Assembly: GCF_019091455.1 (NCBI RefSeq)
Contig: NZ_JAGXJN010000001.1
Span: 496,001-560,000 of the forward strand
Reading direction: 5' to 3'
DNA length: 64,000 bases
Source: Chitinophaga sp. GbtcB8
GTDB lineage: Bacteria; Bacteroidota; Bacteroidia; Chitinophagales; Chitinophagaceae
The translations under genes were made by a program, and so were the position numbers. Below, one piece after another: positions 28,556 to 36,661 of this stretch (positions are counted from its first letter, which is position 1; every line of letters starts with the position of its first letter). The notes below the pieces were generated by a model that searched no databases, was not told the origin of the DNA, and worked only from the letters and a program-made list of their open reading frames with translations.

Positions 28556-29143
28556 TTATAGACTTTTCAGGGATTTCTTTATAAGCCCTTCCAAGTCGTG
28601 CAATAGTGGTTCTGTTTTCAGTACCCTTTGAATAGCCTGTTCTGCCACGTTACGGGCTATCCCCAGGGTTACCAATGCATTTAACGCATCTTCCTGCAAT
28701 GTATTGTTTGTGCTAACAGATAAATGTGGTCCTGTTTCCTTCTGCCTTTTTATCTTGTCTTTTAACTCCAGAATGATCCGTTTTGCCGTTTTGGCGCCTA
28801 TGCCTTTAATGCTTTCCAGCATTTTTTCGTTTTCCATTGCAATAGCGCGCTGAATGTCTTCCGGTTGCAGGGAGGATAACATCATACGGGCCGTGGACGC
28901 CCCTATGCCGGATACGCCCAGCAACAGCAGGAACATGCTGCGTTCCGCATCGTCAAAGAAGCCATATAGGGTATGGGCATCCTCTTTTATATGCAAAAAG
29001 GTGAGCAGCTTGCAGTTTTCCATCCCCTGGATCCGGGAGTAGGTATTTAAACTGATCTGTACCTCGTATCCCACTCCCTGCACTTCTACATACACCATTG
29101 CAGGGGACTTGTGGGTTAATTTTCCGGTAAGGTAAGCGATCAT
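28556..29143 (-). CDS. ruvA: Holliday junction branch migration protein RuvA
   Basis: RuvA binds four-way DNA junctions and guides the RuvB motor during recombination. From the ATG at 29143 the protein is 195 residues. It starts MIAYLTGKLTHKSPA, has the OB-fold domain (to about 63), tandem helix-hairpin-helix motifs (LLGVSGIGASTARMML and SIKGIGAKTAKRIILELKD), and the C-terminal RuvB-contact domain (NALVTLGIARNVAEQAIQ). The frame continues 7 codons upstream, but the family start is at 29143. It is the first gene of a ruvA-sprA unit. Confidence 0.95.
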   Translation of the reverse strand: MIAYLTGKLTHKSPAMVYVEVQGVGYEVQISLNTYSRIQGMENCKLLTFLHIKEDAHTLYGFFDDAERSMFLLLLGVSGIGASTARMMLSSLQPEDIQRAIAMENEKMLESIKGIGAKTAKRIILELKDKIKRQKETGPHLSVSTNNTLQEDALNALVTLGIARNVAEQAIQRVLKTEPLLHDLEGLIKKSLKSL

Positions 29144-29161
29144 ACAGGATTTATAAAGGCG

Positions 29162-29185
29162 CAAACTTACGGAAAAACTCGTAAG
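29162..29185 (-). promoter_or_regulatory. ruvA-sprA promoter with an overlapping palindrome
   Basis: On the minus strand TAAGTTTG (29162-29169) is a full -7 match, 19 bases before the ruvA ATG. The palindrome CTTACG-8-CGTAAG (29166-29185) overlaps its upstream half. It is placed where a repressor would block RNA polymerase. The regulator is unknown. Confidence 0.45.
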
Positions 29186-29254
29186 TGATTGTGCTTTACT
29201 TGAACTTCCGGTTCGTTATGACAACATAAGACTTTTGATTTTCTTTTAATATCG

Positions 29255-29262
29255 TATTTTTG
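29255..29262 (+). promoter_or_regulatory. -7 element of fabH
   Basis: TATTTTTG matches TAnnTTTG. TTTG at 29234-29237 is 17 bases upstream as a possible -33. The leader to the ATG at 29291 is about 22 bases. Confidence 0.5.
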
Positions 29263-29290
29263 CCCCCTAGTAAAACAATTGTTCCTACAT

Positions 29291-30289
29291 ATGAGTAAAA
29301 TTACGGCCGCTATTACAGCGGTGGGTGGTTATGTTCCTGACTACGTACTTACCAATAAAGAACTGGAAAAGCTGGTAGATACCACGGATGAATGGATCAC
29401 CACCCGCACAGGGATAAAGGAAAGAAGGATACTGAAAGGGGAAGGCAAGGGTACCTCTGAGCTATGTGTACCGGTAGCCCTGGAAATATGCCGCAAAAGA
29501 GGTATCAGCCCTGAGGAAATAGACCTGCTGATTGTAGCTACCGTAACACCGGACATGGTTTTTCCGGCTACAGCTAACGTGGTGACGGATAAGATAGGGG
29601 CTAAAAATGCCTGGGGATTTGATATTAATGCAGCCTGCTCTGGCTTTTTATATGCACTGGATACCGGCGCCCGCTTTATTGAAAGCGGCCGTTATAAAAA
29701 GGTGATGGTGATAGGAGCGGATAAGATGAGCGCCATTATGGACTACTCTGACCGTACTACCTGCATTATTTTCGGGGATGGCGGCGCCGGTGTATTGCTG
29801 GAGCCTGATACAGAAGGTTACGGCCTGGTAGACAGCATTCTGAAAAGCGATGGCCACGGCCGTGAATACCTGCACATGAAGGCAGGCGGCTCCAACAAAC
29901 CCGCCAGCATAGAAACCGTTACCAACCGGGAACATTACGTATACCAGGAAGGTAAAATGGTGTTCAAATACGCGGTAGCCAATATGGCGGAAGCTGCGCA
30001 CGATATTATGAAACGCAACCAGCTGACAGCTGAAAGCGTTTCCTGGCTGGTACCCCACCAGGCCAATAAGCGTATTATAGACGCTACGGCCCAGCGTATG
30101 GGACTGCCGGAAGCAAAGGTGATGATGAACATTGAGCGCTACGGCAATACCACCGGCGGTACTATTCCCCTCTGTTTATGGGATTACGAAAAACAGCTGA
30201 AAAAAGGCGATAACCTGGTGCTGGCAGCCTTTGGCGGCGGATTTACCTGGGGCGCGAGCTATATTAAATGGGCGTATGACCCGAAGTAA
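29291..30289 (+). CDS. fabH: 3-oxoacyl-ACP synthase III
   Basis: FabH condenses an acyl-CoA primer with malonyl-ACP to start fatty acid synthesis. From the ATG at 29291 it is 332 residues. The catalytic triad is Cys116 (AACSGFLYA), His256 (VPHQANKRI) and Asn286 (ERYGNTTGG). In Bacteroidota this enzyme often uses branched primers, but that is not readable here. A TTG four codons upstream is in frame but less likely. It is not next to the fabD at 36662. A plsX or rpmF neighbour, common elsewhere, is absent. Confidence 0.95.
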   Translation: MSKITAAITAVGGYVPDYVLTNKELEKLVDTTDEWITTRTGIKERRILKGEGKGTSELCVPVALEICRKRGISPEEIDLLIVATVTPDMVFPATANVVTDKIGAKNAWGFDINAACSGFLYALDTGARFIESGRYKKVMVIGADKMSAIMDYSDRTTCIIFGDGGAGVLLEPDTEGYGLVDSILKSDGHGREYLHMKAGGSNKPASIETVTNREHYVYQEGKMVFKYAVANMAEAAHDIMKRNQLTAESVSWLVPHQANKRIIDATAQRMGLPEAKVMMNIERYGNTTGGTIPLCLWDYEKQLKKGDNLVLAAFGGGFTWGASYIKWAYDPK

Positions 30290-30306
30290 CGCGTAGCGTT
30301 ACTTGG

Positions 30307-30477
30307 CAATTACGAATTATCAATTACGAATTACGAATTGGGTAGTACGCAAGTAAGTGCTTAGCGGTACAACGTTCGTAATTCGTATTGAAATTTGTAA
30401 TTAAAAATTGCTGTTATCTTTCTGTTATCTCCCGAACAACACTCCTCACCATACCACACAATTCGTAATTCTCAATG
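30307..30477. repeat. Heptad-word arrays, AATTACG/CGTAATT family, inverted
   Basis: The left array (30307-30340) repeats AATTACG and AATTATC. Inverted arrays follow at 30375-30410 (TTCGTAATTCGTATTG, then TTGTAATT) and 30459-30477 (CAATTCGTAATTCTC). The last one contains the stop codon of the kinase-like gene (30472-30474). The same words recur at 7231 and 56085. Confidence 0.7.
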
Positions 30478-32394
30478 AAACGAGGGTAGTTCGTACACAA
30501 ACGCAAACCCCTCCTTTTCCGGTGCAGCGCTGATATGGCCGCCCATTTTATCCATAAAATCTTTACAGATCACCAGGGCCAGCTCCGCGTCATGCCGGCG
30601 GAATCCCTTGTAATAGCTGGTGCCCCTGTATTCAAACAAATGCGGCAGCATAGCCGCTGTAATGTTGATCTGCAATACCTTTACCCATACTTTTACGGCG
30701 CCGGCTTCCTCGGTGGTTAACACCTGTACCTGCCCGCCCGGCGTGGAAAAGCTAATGGCGCTGTTTAACAGGCTGCGGTGCACAAACTGTAACATTTCCC
30801 GCTCTGCCGCTACCTGTATATCATCCGGCACCTGTATGCTGATGCTCACCTTTTTTTCCTGCGCGGCATGTTGTATGCTTGGCAGGGCTTCCGTCATCAT
30901 GGAATAAATATTACAGGGTGCAGGAGCATATATAAATCCTGAAAGCTGTGATTTGATCCACCGCAGGATGTTATCAAAAACAGCCAGGGTTTCTGCAGCG
31001 GAATCCGTGATCTGGCTGGTGAGCTGCTCCATGGCAGGCTTGTCCAGCGAGTGGGCCTGCAGCATGGCTGCCATGCGGATGATGTTGTTTAACGGGTCAC
31101 GGAAATCATGTGCTATTACTGAGATCAGCTTATTCTTAAAATCATCATTAGAGCGTAACAAACGGTTCTTTTCCGCAATAGACCTGTTCATATTATCCAC
31201 GCGCAGCTCATATTTGCGGGAGTTGCGGTAATACCGGTAATACACAATGGTAATGCCGGTTAACAATACCAGCAGGGCTGCCAGGAACCAGATGAGGATG
31301 CGGCGCGTGGCCCGTTCCAGGTTACTTCCTTCAATGGCCTGTTGCTGCACCTGGTTACGCAGCTGCAGGGATTGCATCTCCTGCTCCTTCATAAAATATT
31401 CCAGGTAATTGATCTCTTCCCGCTGCCGTTGCAGGGTTAGCTGGTGCAGCGCCAGCTGGCGGATACCATTGCCATAATAAGCAATGTTACCGGCATCATT
31501 CACCTTTTCATAGTGCCGGTACAGATAAGGCAGCATTTTCATCATCAGCTCATAATACCCGGCCTGCTGCGAGAGCTTAAATATTTTTGCGGCATACAGC
31601 ACACTATCTGCCGGGTAACCCATCGGAATAAAATCGTCCAGCACCCGGAAATACGCTGCTATGCCCAGGTGAAGGAATCCCTTTTGTATAGCCGTATCTG
31701 CCACCTTATTGATCAATACTTCCCCCTCCCTGCCATGCCCCTGTTTTAACAGGGTAACCGCTTCGAACATTCTTGCATATAGCCATTCCCGTGAGTAAGG
31801 GTAACGTGCGGTAATATTGCGCAGCTGATCATATGCCCATTTAACAGCATGTTGTTTGGTGCTGTCTTTTGAGTATTTAATGATATAGTTGCTCAGCACC
31901 AGGCTATACATAGAGTCGTTGGAAAGGCGGCTGCCCCAGGCCATGGCCTGCTGCTCATAGTACAGCTCCAATGATTTGTTGCCAGCTGCTTCATAGTCAA
32001 TACTCAGGTTGTTCATCATGTGGCAAACGTTGGCTGAGTCGCCACTGGCAAGGTATAAGGCCATCGCTGCCTTTTCATAAGCAATGGCCTGCTGTATGCT
32101 GAACTGCTGCCCGTATACAATACCCAGGTTTTTCAGCGCACCTGCTTCTCCCCTTTTGTAATGCAGGCGTACCGCTATTTCCCGGGCTTTGGTAGCCAGC
32201 AGAAAACAGCTGTCTATATTACTCAGGTGATAGTACATGCCCAATTGATTCAGCATATCCACATACACCATACTATCCTTTGCAAAAGGTAAGCTGCTGC
32301 GCAGGCCTGCTATTTCCGCAGACTGTGCCCTGGCCCGGAAGGCCCCCGGCAACAAGCTGCCGCAAAACAATATGTACAGGATAATACGCTGCAT
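30472..32394 (-). CDS. TPR sensor histidine kinase homologue with a degenerate ATPase domain (probable pseudokinase)
   Basis: The 640-residue protein has a signal peptide (MQRIILYILFCGSLLPG, ending ARAQ), TPR-like helical repeats in the periplasm (about 30-330), a membrane helix near 365-385 (FLAALLVLLTGITIVYY), and a DHp domain with an intact H-box (SVIAHDFRDPLNNI, His429). The HATPase domain has lost its key sites when aligned with the adjacent paralogue: the N-box Asn is Ser545 (LLNSAISFS), the DEGAG G1 box is VLQIN (573-577), and the GAGL G2 box is DAEL (602-605). The frame is open throughout, so it is not a decayed pseudogene. No response regulator lies nearby. Confidence 0.85.
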   Translation of the reverse strand: MQRIILYILFCGSLLPGAFRARAQSAEIAGLRSSLPFAKDSMVYVDMLNQLGMYYHLSNIDSCFLLATKAREIAVRLHYKRGEAGALKNLGIVYGQQFSIQQAIAYEKAAMALYLASGDSANVCHMMNNLSIDYEAAGNKSLELYYEQQAMAWGSRLSNDSMYSLVLSNYIIKYSKDSTKQHAVKWAYDQLRNITARYPYSREWLYARMFEAVTLLKQGHGREGEVLINKVADTAIQKGFLHLGIAAYFRVLDDFIPMGYPADSVLYAAKIFKLSQQAGYYELMMKMLPYLYRHYEKVNDAGNIAYYGNGIRQLALHQLTLQRQREEINYLEYFMKEQEMQSLQLRNQVQQQAIEGSNLERATRRILIWFLAALLVLLTGITIVYYRYYRNSRKYELRVDNMNRSIAEKNRLLRSNDDFKNKLISVIAHDFRDPLNNIIRMAAMLQAHSLDKPAMEQLTSQITDSAAETLAVFDNILRWIKSQLSGFIYAPAPCNIYSMMTEALPSIQHAAQEKKVSISIQVPDDIQVAAEREMLQFVHRSLLNSAISFSTPGGQVQVLTTEEAGAVKVWVKVLQINITAAMLPHLFEYRGTSYYKGFRRHDAELALVICKDFMDKMGGHISAAPEKEGFAFVYELPSFH

Positions 32395-32397
32395 TGT

Positions 32398-34326
32398 TTA
32401 ACTGGTGGTTGAAGGATCTGTACATTCAACCTGTGGTAAGGTATAAGATAAAGCTGCACCCCGGCCGCTGGTATTGGCTGCCTGCACGCTGCCTTTCATC
32501 ATGTTCATAAAATCCCGGCAAATGATCAGCGCCAGCCCGGCGCCCTGCTGTGGCCCTTTACGCGGCCGGTCTGCATGGTACTCAAACAGGTGCGGTAATA
32601 AATGGGGCGGTATGCCCGCGCCTTCATCGGTTACCGTTACGGTCACCTGCCCTTCATCAACAGCAGCTGTTACATAAATACTGCCATGGCGGGGCGAGAA
32701 CTTAAGCGCGTTATGAATAAAATTGCGGTGTACAAACTGCAGCATTTCACACTCTGCCAGCACGCATACATTGCCGGGGATACGCACATTCACCTGCACC
32801 TGTTTTTCGGAGATCACATCTGTAAGGCTTTGCAGCGCAATGTTCACCAACTCCTGCACACGGCAGGGTTCCGGCGCATATACAAAACCGGATAGCTGGG
32901 AATTGATCCAGCGCAGTATACTGTCAAAAGTGTGCAGTGTGTTTTGGGAGCTGCGCTCTACACCGGTTAAAAGGGAAGCCGCTTCTTCCGGGCCTAAGGA
33001 ATGCGCCTGCAAAAAGTTCATGATCTCCAGTATGTTCACCAGCGGCATGCGGAAGTCATGTGCAATAAGGGATATCAGCTTGTTCTTAAAATCATCATGC
33101 GTTTGCAGCAGTGTGTTCTTTTCACTGATCTCGCGGTACTTTTCTGTAAGCCGTATACCATTCTGCCGCGATCTTTTATATGCATAATAAAAGAAGGTAA
33201 GCAGCAGCATTACCAGCACTAATGACAAGGCCATACCGCCTGCCAGGTACTGGCGTTTGCGGTTTTCCAGGCGTTTTTTATCCAGCTTTGCCTGCTGTAA
33301 ACGGTGCTGTAGCTGCAAGGCATTCAGGCGGCCGTTCTGCTGGTAATAAGCCATATAATCCAGCTCGCCCTGCGTTCTTGCTGCTTGTTCTTTTTCCAGT
33401 ATGCTTAGCATTAAATGACTGTACCGGGCTGCAGTGGCGGGCTGCCCATGCTGGGTGTAGTAGGTATACAGCGCTGTGGTCATGGGTAATATAAGCTCCC
33501 AGTAACCGCCTGCTACACCGTATTGCACCATGCTTACTTTATGCTGTAAAGAATCCGGCTGTTTAAAGTACCCTTTATAGCCGGCCAGCTGCGCGCTGGC
33601 ATACATGGCCAGGTAAGTATACCCATTGGCAGCTGCCTGCTGCATTATTTGCAGCAGCTGTTTTTCAGCGCCGGCAACATCGCCCTTTTTCATGCGTTCA
33701 TTGGCTTCGTACAACCCGCATTTTAACTGCGTGCGTTCATCATGGTACTGGTTTGCCAGGCTGCGGACCTTTGTCAAGGCCCATTGTGCGGAATCTGCAT
33801 GCAGGCTGTCATCTGCATGCACAAAGTAATAGCTCACCAGTATGGTGGCATACAGGGAATCATTATGCACGCTGCGGCTTTTATGCATGGCCTGGTGCAT
33901 GTACTGCACGGCAGATGCCTGCTGCCCTATGTACTTGTAATAAATAGCCATATTGGCAAGCGCCTGGCATACAGCCGCGCTATCGCCCAGCTTTTCATAG
34001 GCGCGTAAGGCATGCAGGTAGGAACGGTATGATAAAAAGCTGTTGGAACGGAGGGCGTAATAATTGCCCTGGTTCATCCAAACCCCAGCCTGTCCTCTTA
34101 AATAGTTCTGCCGGTCTGCTATGCTGCGTGCCGCATTGGTGTAAAGTAAACAGGTATCCAGGTTTTGGGGCAGGTATAACACAGACAGGCGGTTCAGGAT
34201 ATCCACGTATTGTGTGCTATCCTTTATCCGGGGTAATTGTGCTTTTAGCCGGCTGATCTCCTGGCTCTGGCCCTTTAATACAACTGCTTCACATATCAGC
34301 CACACACAAATAACACCCCACCTCAT
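32398..34326 (-). CDS. TPR-containing sensor histidine kinase, apparently active
   Basis: This is the intact paralogue of the gene 3 bases downstream. From the ATG at 34326 the protein is 642 residues. It has a signal peptide (MRWGVICVWLICEAVVLKG), periplasmic TPR-like repeats, a membrane helix (GGMALSLVLVMLLLTFFYYAY), the H-box SLIAHDFRMPLVNI, the N-box FIHNALKFS, the G1 box TDEGAGIPP and the G2 box GAGLALIICRDF. An upstream GTG at 34356 would add 10 residues and weaken the signal peptide. It is the first gene of the pair, so both are made from one transcript. The signal and partner regulator are unknown. Confidence 0.88.
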   Translation of the reverse strand: MRWGVICVWLICEAVVLKGQSQEISRLKAQLPRIKDSTQYVDILNRLSVLYLPQNLDTCLLYTNAARSIADRQNYLRGQAGVWMNQGNYYALRSNSFLSYRSYLHALRAYEKLGDSAAVCQALANMAIYYKYIGQQASAVQYMHQAMHKSRSVHNDSLYATILVSYYFVHADDSLHADSAQWALTKVRSLANQYHDERTQLKCGLYEANERMKKGDVAGAEKQLLQIMQQAAANGYTYLAMYASAQLAGYKGYFKQPDSLQHKVSMVQYGVAGGYWELILPMTTALYTYYTQHGQPATAARYSHLMLSILEKEQAARTQGELDYMAYYQQNGRLNALQLQHRLQQAKLDKKRLENRKRQYLAGGMALSLVLVMLLLTFFYYAYKRSRQNGIRLTEKYREISEKNTLLQTHDDFKNKLISLIAHDFRMPLVNILEIMNFLQAHSLGPEEAASLLTGVERSSQNTLHTFDSILRWINSQLSGFVYAPEPCRVQELVNIALQSLTDVISEKQVQVNVRIPGNVCVLAECEMLQFVHRNFIHNALKFSPRHGSIYVTAAVDEGQVTVTVTDEGAGIPPHLLPHLFEYHADRPRKGPQQGAGLALIICRDFMNMMKGSVQAANTSGRGAALSYTLPQVECTDPSTTS

Positions 34327-34448
34327 AATATTTTTATTACGCTGAAGATGGTCCACTACATTACGGCTTAACGCATACTAAATAATATCCATGTAAAAAG
34401 AAGTATTATATGTGAAGATAAAGGAAAGAACGCAACAACTCACCGTCA

Positions 34449-35144
34449 CTAGATCTCAAATACAAATCCCCGGCGGGTTAGCTGCTCATATTTTTGTTTA
34501 TCGAACCGGTACAGGTGCGCTCCTTTTTTTGAGGTGGTTTTATCTTTTTCGTCCAGCTTTTCCAGTATGCTCATAGCCAGTATCTTTTTACGGAAGTTGC
34601 GGCGGTCCAGCTCATGCTGGTATATCTCTTCGTACAGGCTGCGCAGCTGCGACAGTGTAAATTTCTCCGGTAGCAGTTCAAAACCAATAGGGTGAAAGTG
34701 TGCGTTGTCTTTCAGTTTTTTCAGGGCATCTGCTATCATGCGGCCGTGGTCAAAGATAAGCGGGGGTATCTGGTGCAGCTCCAGCCAGTGTGCGCCATGT
34801 TCCGTAGCCAGTATATGATCATGCTCCTTAATGCGTATGAGGGCGTAATAGGCAATAGAGATCACGCGGGCACCGCTATCCCTTTCCACTTCGCCATAAC
34901 AGCCCAGTTGATCCATGAAAATGTTTTCCAGGCCAGTGGTTTGTTTAAGCACGCGGGCTGCAGCAGCATCCGTGCTTTCGCCTTCCTGCACAAAACCGCC
35001 TACCAGCGACCATTCACCCTGTTTGGGATCTACCTTGCGCTGGATCACCAGCAATTTAAGCCTGCTGTCTTCAAAGCCGAATATAATGCCGTCTACTGCT
35101 ACCAGGTGCCGGGGTTCACCGGCATAAAAAGAGGATACCATCAT
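34449..35144 (-). CDS. NUDIX-domain transcriptional regulator with winged helix (NrtR/AraR type)
   Basis: The 231-residue protein joins an N-terminal NUDIX fold (about 10-140) to a C-terminal winged-helix domain (about 155-231: FTLSQLRSLYEEIYQHELDR, NFRKKILAM). This is the layout of NrtR and the Bacteroides sugar regulator AraR. The NUDIX box keeps Gly50 and Glu56, but the catalytic REUXEE is replaced by RVLKQT (64-69), so hydrolysis is unlikely and ligand sensing is expected. The ligand is unknown; no sugar or NAD gene lies next to it. Start could also be the second Met at 35141. Confidence 0.85.
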   Translation of the reverse strand: MMVSSFYAGEPRHLVAVDGIIFGFEDSRLKLLVIQRKVDPKQGEWSLVGGFVQEGESTDAAAARVLKQTTGLENIFMDQLGCYGEVERDSGARVISIAYYALIRIKEHDHILATEHGAHWLELHQIPPLIFDHGRMIADALKKLKDNAHFHPIGFELLPEKFTLSQLRSLYEEIYQHELDRRNFRKKILAMSILEKLDEKDKTTSKKGAHLYRFDKQKYEQLTRRGFVFEI

Positions 35145-35164
35145 AACGCTACCGGGTTATTACC

Positions 35165-35198
35165 AATTTACGATTTTAGATTTTAGATTTACGAATTA
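35165..35198. repeat. Heptad-word array, GATTTTA family, single arm
   Basis: AATTTACGATTTTAGATTTT followed by AGATTTACGAATT lies in the leader between the divergent regulator and acetyltransferase genes. No inverted partner was found in this gap. Confidence 0.6.
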
Positions 35199-35242
35199 TT
35201 AACAGGGAGTAGATCTGCGTTATCAACTAATCACTTAAAGTA

Positions 35243-35704
35243 ATGAGTATCACAATCAGGATTGCACGAAAAGAAGATTGTCCCCGGCTGCTGGAGCTGA
35301 TCCGGGAACTGGCGGAGTATGAAAAGGCGCCCCAGGAGGTAACTGTTAGCCTGGAGCATTTTGAGAATGCCGGTTTTGGCCCGGCGCCAGTATGGAAGGC
35401 CTTTGTAGCGGTAACGGTAGCCGATGGGCAGGAGTTTATTGCCGGTTTTGCATTGTATTACATCCGTTACTCTACCTGGAAAGGCTGCCGCATGTACCTG
35501 GAAGATATTGTAGTATCTGAACGCTACCGTGGCAAAGGTATTGGTAAGCTGCTGTTTGATCAGCTGATCACAGAAGCAAAGGAAAAACAGTTCAATGGCC
35601 TTACCTGGCAGGTGCTGGAATGGAATGAGCCGGCTATTAATTTTTATAAAAAGTACAATGCGAAGTTTGACCCGGAATGGTGGAACGGGAGTATTGATCT
35701 GTAA
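35243..35704 (+). CDS. GNAT N-acetyltransferase (SSAT/thialysine acetyltransferase-like)
   Basis: This is a 153-residue GNAT enzyme that transfers acetyl from acetyl-CoA to an amine. The segment YIRYSTWKGCRMYLEDIVV and the CoA loop YRGKGIGKLLF (about residues 94-104) closely resemble the SSAT2/thialysine acetyltransferase subgroup, as does the ending NFYKKYNAKFDPEWW. The substrate is therefore probably a small diamine or thialysine-like amine, but this is inferred. A second acetyltransferase follows after 12 bases. Confidence 0.85.
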   Translation: MSITIRIARKEDCPRLLELIRELAEYEKAPQEVTVSLEHFENAGFGPAPVWKAFVAVTVADGQEFIAGFALYYIRYSTWKGCRMYLEDIVVSERYRGKGIGKLLFDQLITEAKEKQFNGLTWQVLEWNEPAINFYKKYNAKFDPEWWNGSIDL

Positions 35705-35716
35705 CAAGCAACAACC

Positions 35717-36562
35717 ATGATCCGTTTCTCCCATCTCCAAAACATTACGCTGCCGGAGCTTTGCAGTGTTTTCAACCTTGCTTTCAGCGATTATATAGTA
35801 CCGTTCCAGTTAACCGTGCCGTTGCTGGAACAAAAACTGCTGGGTGAGAATGTACGGCTCTCCCACTGCATTGGCGCTTTTGACGGCCCGGCGCTGGCAG
35901 GTTTTATATTACATGGAGCAGATACCTGGCCTAACTCCGCATTGCTTTATAACGGGGGTACCGGCGTAATACCGGCTTACCGCGGACAACACCTGGTGCA
36001 GCGCATGTATGCGCATTACCGGCAACAGTATAAACAGGAAGGTGTGCAGCGTATATTGCTGGAGGTTATCAGCACCAATACCCCCGCCATCAAAGCATAT
36101 GAGAACAGTGGTTTTATAAAAACCCGTTTTTTTCATTGTTATAAAGGGCAGCCTTTTATAAAACAGGCGCGCAAAAATATTACCATCCGCACCACTGCCA
36201 ATCCTGACTGGGCGCTGCTGAACACCTTTACAGACCAGGTGCCCGGCTGGGCCAACAGCACTGCCAGCATTCAGCGGGAAGGCCAGCATACCCTTACCTG
36301 GCTGGCCTATGAGCAAAATGAAATTGCAGGATTCATCAGTGTATATGCCAGCAACAAACGTATCCGCCAGCTGGGTGTACACCCGCAACACCGGCGTAAA
36401 GGTATTGGCAGCGCATTGCTACAGCATATTATACGGGTGCTGCAGGGGCCTTTTTCCATTATCAATATTACAGATGATAACAAGGGGTTACAGCAGTTCC
36501 TGCTTCAGGCGGGGTTTGAGGTGGCTGTGAAGCAATGGGAAATGGAGATGATGTACAAATGA
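35717..36562 (+). CDS. Two-domain GNAT N-acetyltransferase
   Basis: The 281-residue protein has two GNAT folds. The first has a CoA-like loop GVIPAYRGQHLVQRMYAHY (about residues 80-98), and the second has LGVHPQHRRKGIGSALLQHI (about 218-237), a stronger match to the RxxGxG/A motif. It probably forms an operon with the gene 12 bases upstream. The substrate is unknown. Its stop is followed at once by an 8-base-word array. Confidence 0.82.
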   Translation: MIRFSHLQNITLPELCSVFNLAFSDYIVPFQLTVPLLEQKLLGENVRLSHCIGAFDGPALAGFILHGADTWPNSALLYNGGTGVIPAYRGQHLVQRMYAHYRQQYKQEGVQRILLEVISTNTPAIKAYENSGFIKTRFFHCYKGQPFIKQARKNITIRTTANPDWALLNTFTDQVPGWANSTASIQREGQHTLTWLAYEQNEIAGFISVYASNKRIRQLGVHPQHRRKGIGSALLQHIIRVLQGPFSIINITDDNKGLQQFLLQAGFEVAVKQWEMEMMYK

Positions 36563-36564
36563 AA

Positions 36565-36660
36565 GATGTGCAGATGTGCAGATGAGAGGAATACACCAGC
36601 GCATTAACACATCAAGGCATTCATCATTTGCACATCTGCACATTCGCATATTAGCACATT
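36565..36660. repeat. Eight-base word array, GATGTGCA/TGCACATC family, inverted pair
   Basis: The left arm (36565-36589) reads GATGTGCA, GATGTGCA, GATGAGAG. The right arm (36601-36660) is a run of 8-base units ending CATCTGCA, CATTCGCA, TATTAGCA, CATT. The arms are inverted relative to each other and end at the stop codons of two convergent genes. The spacing is 8, not 7. Confidence 0.75.
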
Positions 36661-36661
36661 A

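Noticed and set aside
30472..32394. Interpretation as a decayed pseudogene
   Set aside because: The frame is open from signal peptide to end and only the ATP-site residues differ, so a pseudokinase is a better reading.
36565..36660. Possible CRISPR-like array
   Set aside because: The unit is 8 bases with no spacers, and no cas gene is present; it is one of the word arrays.
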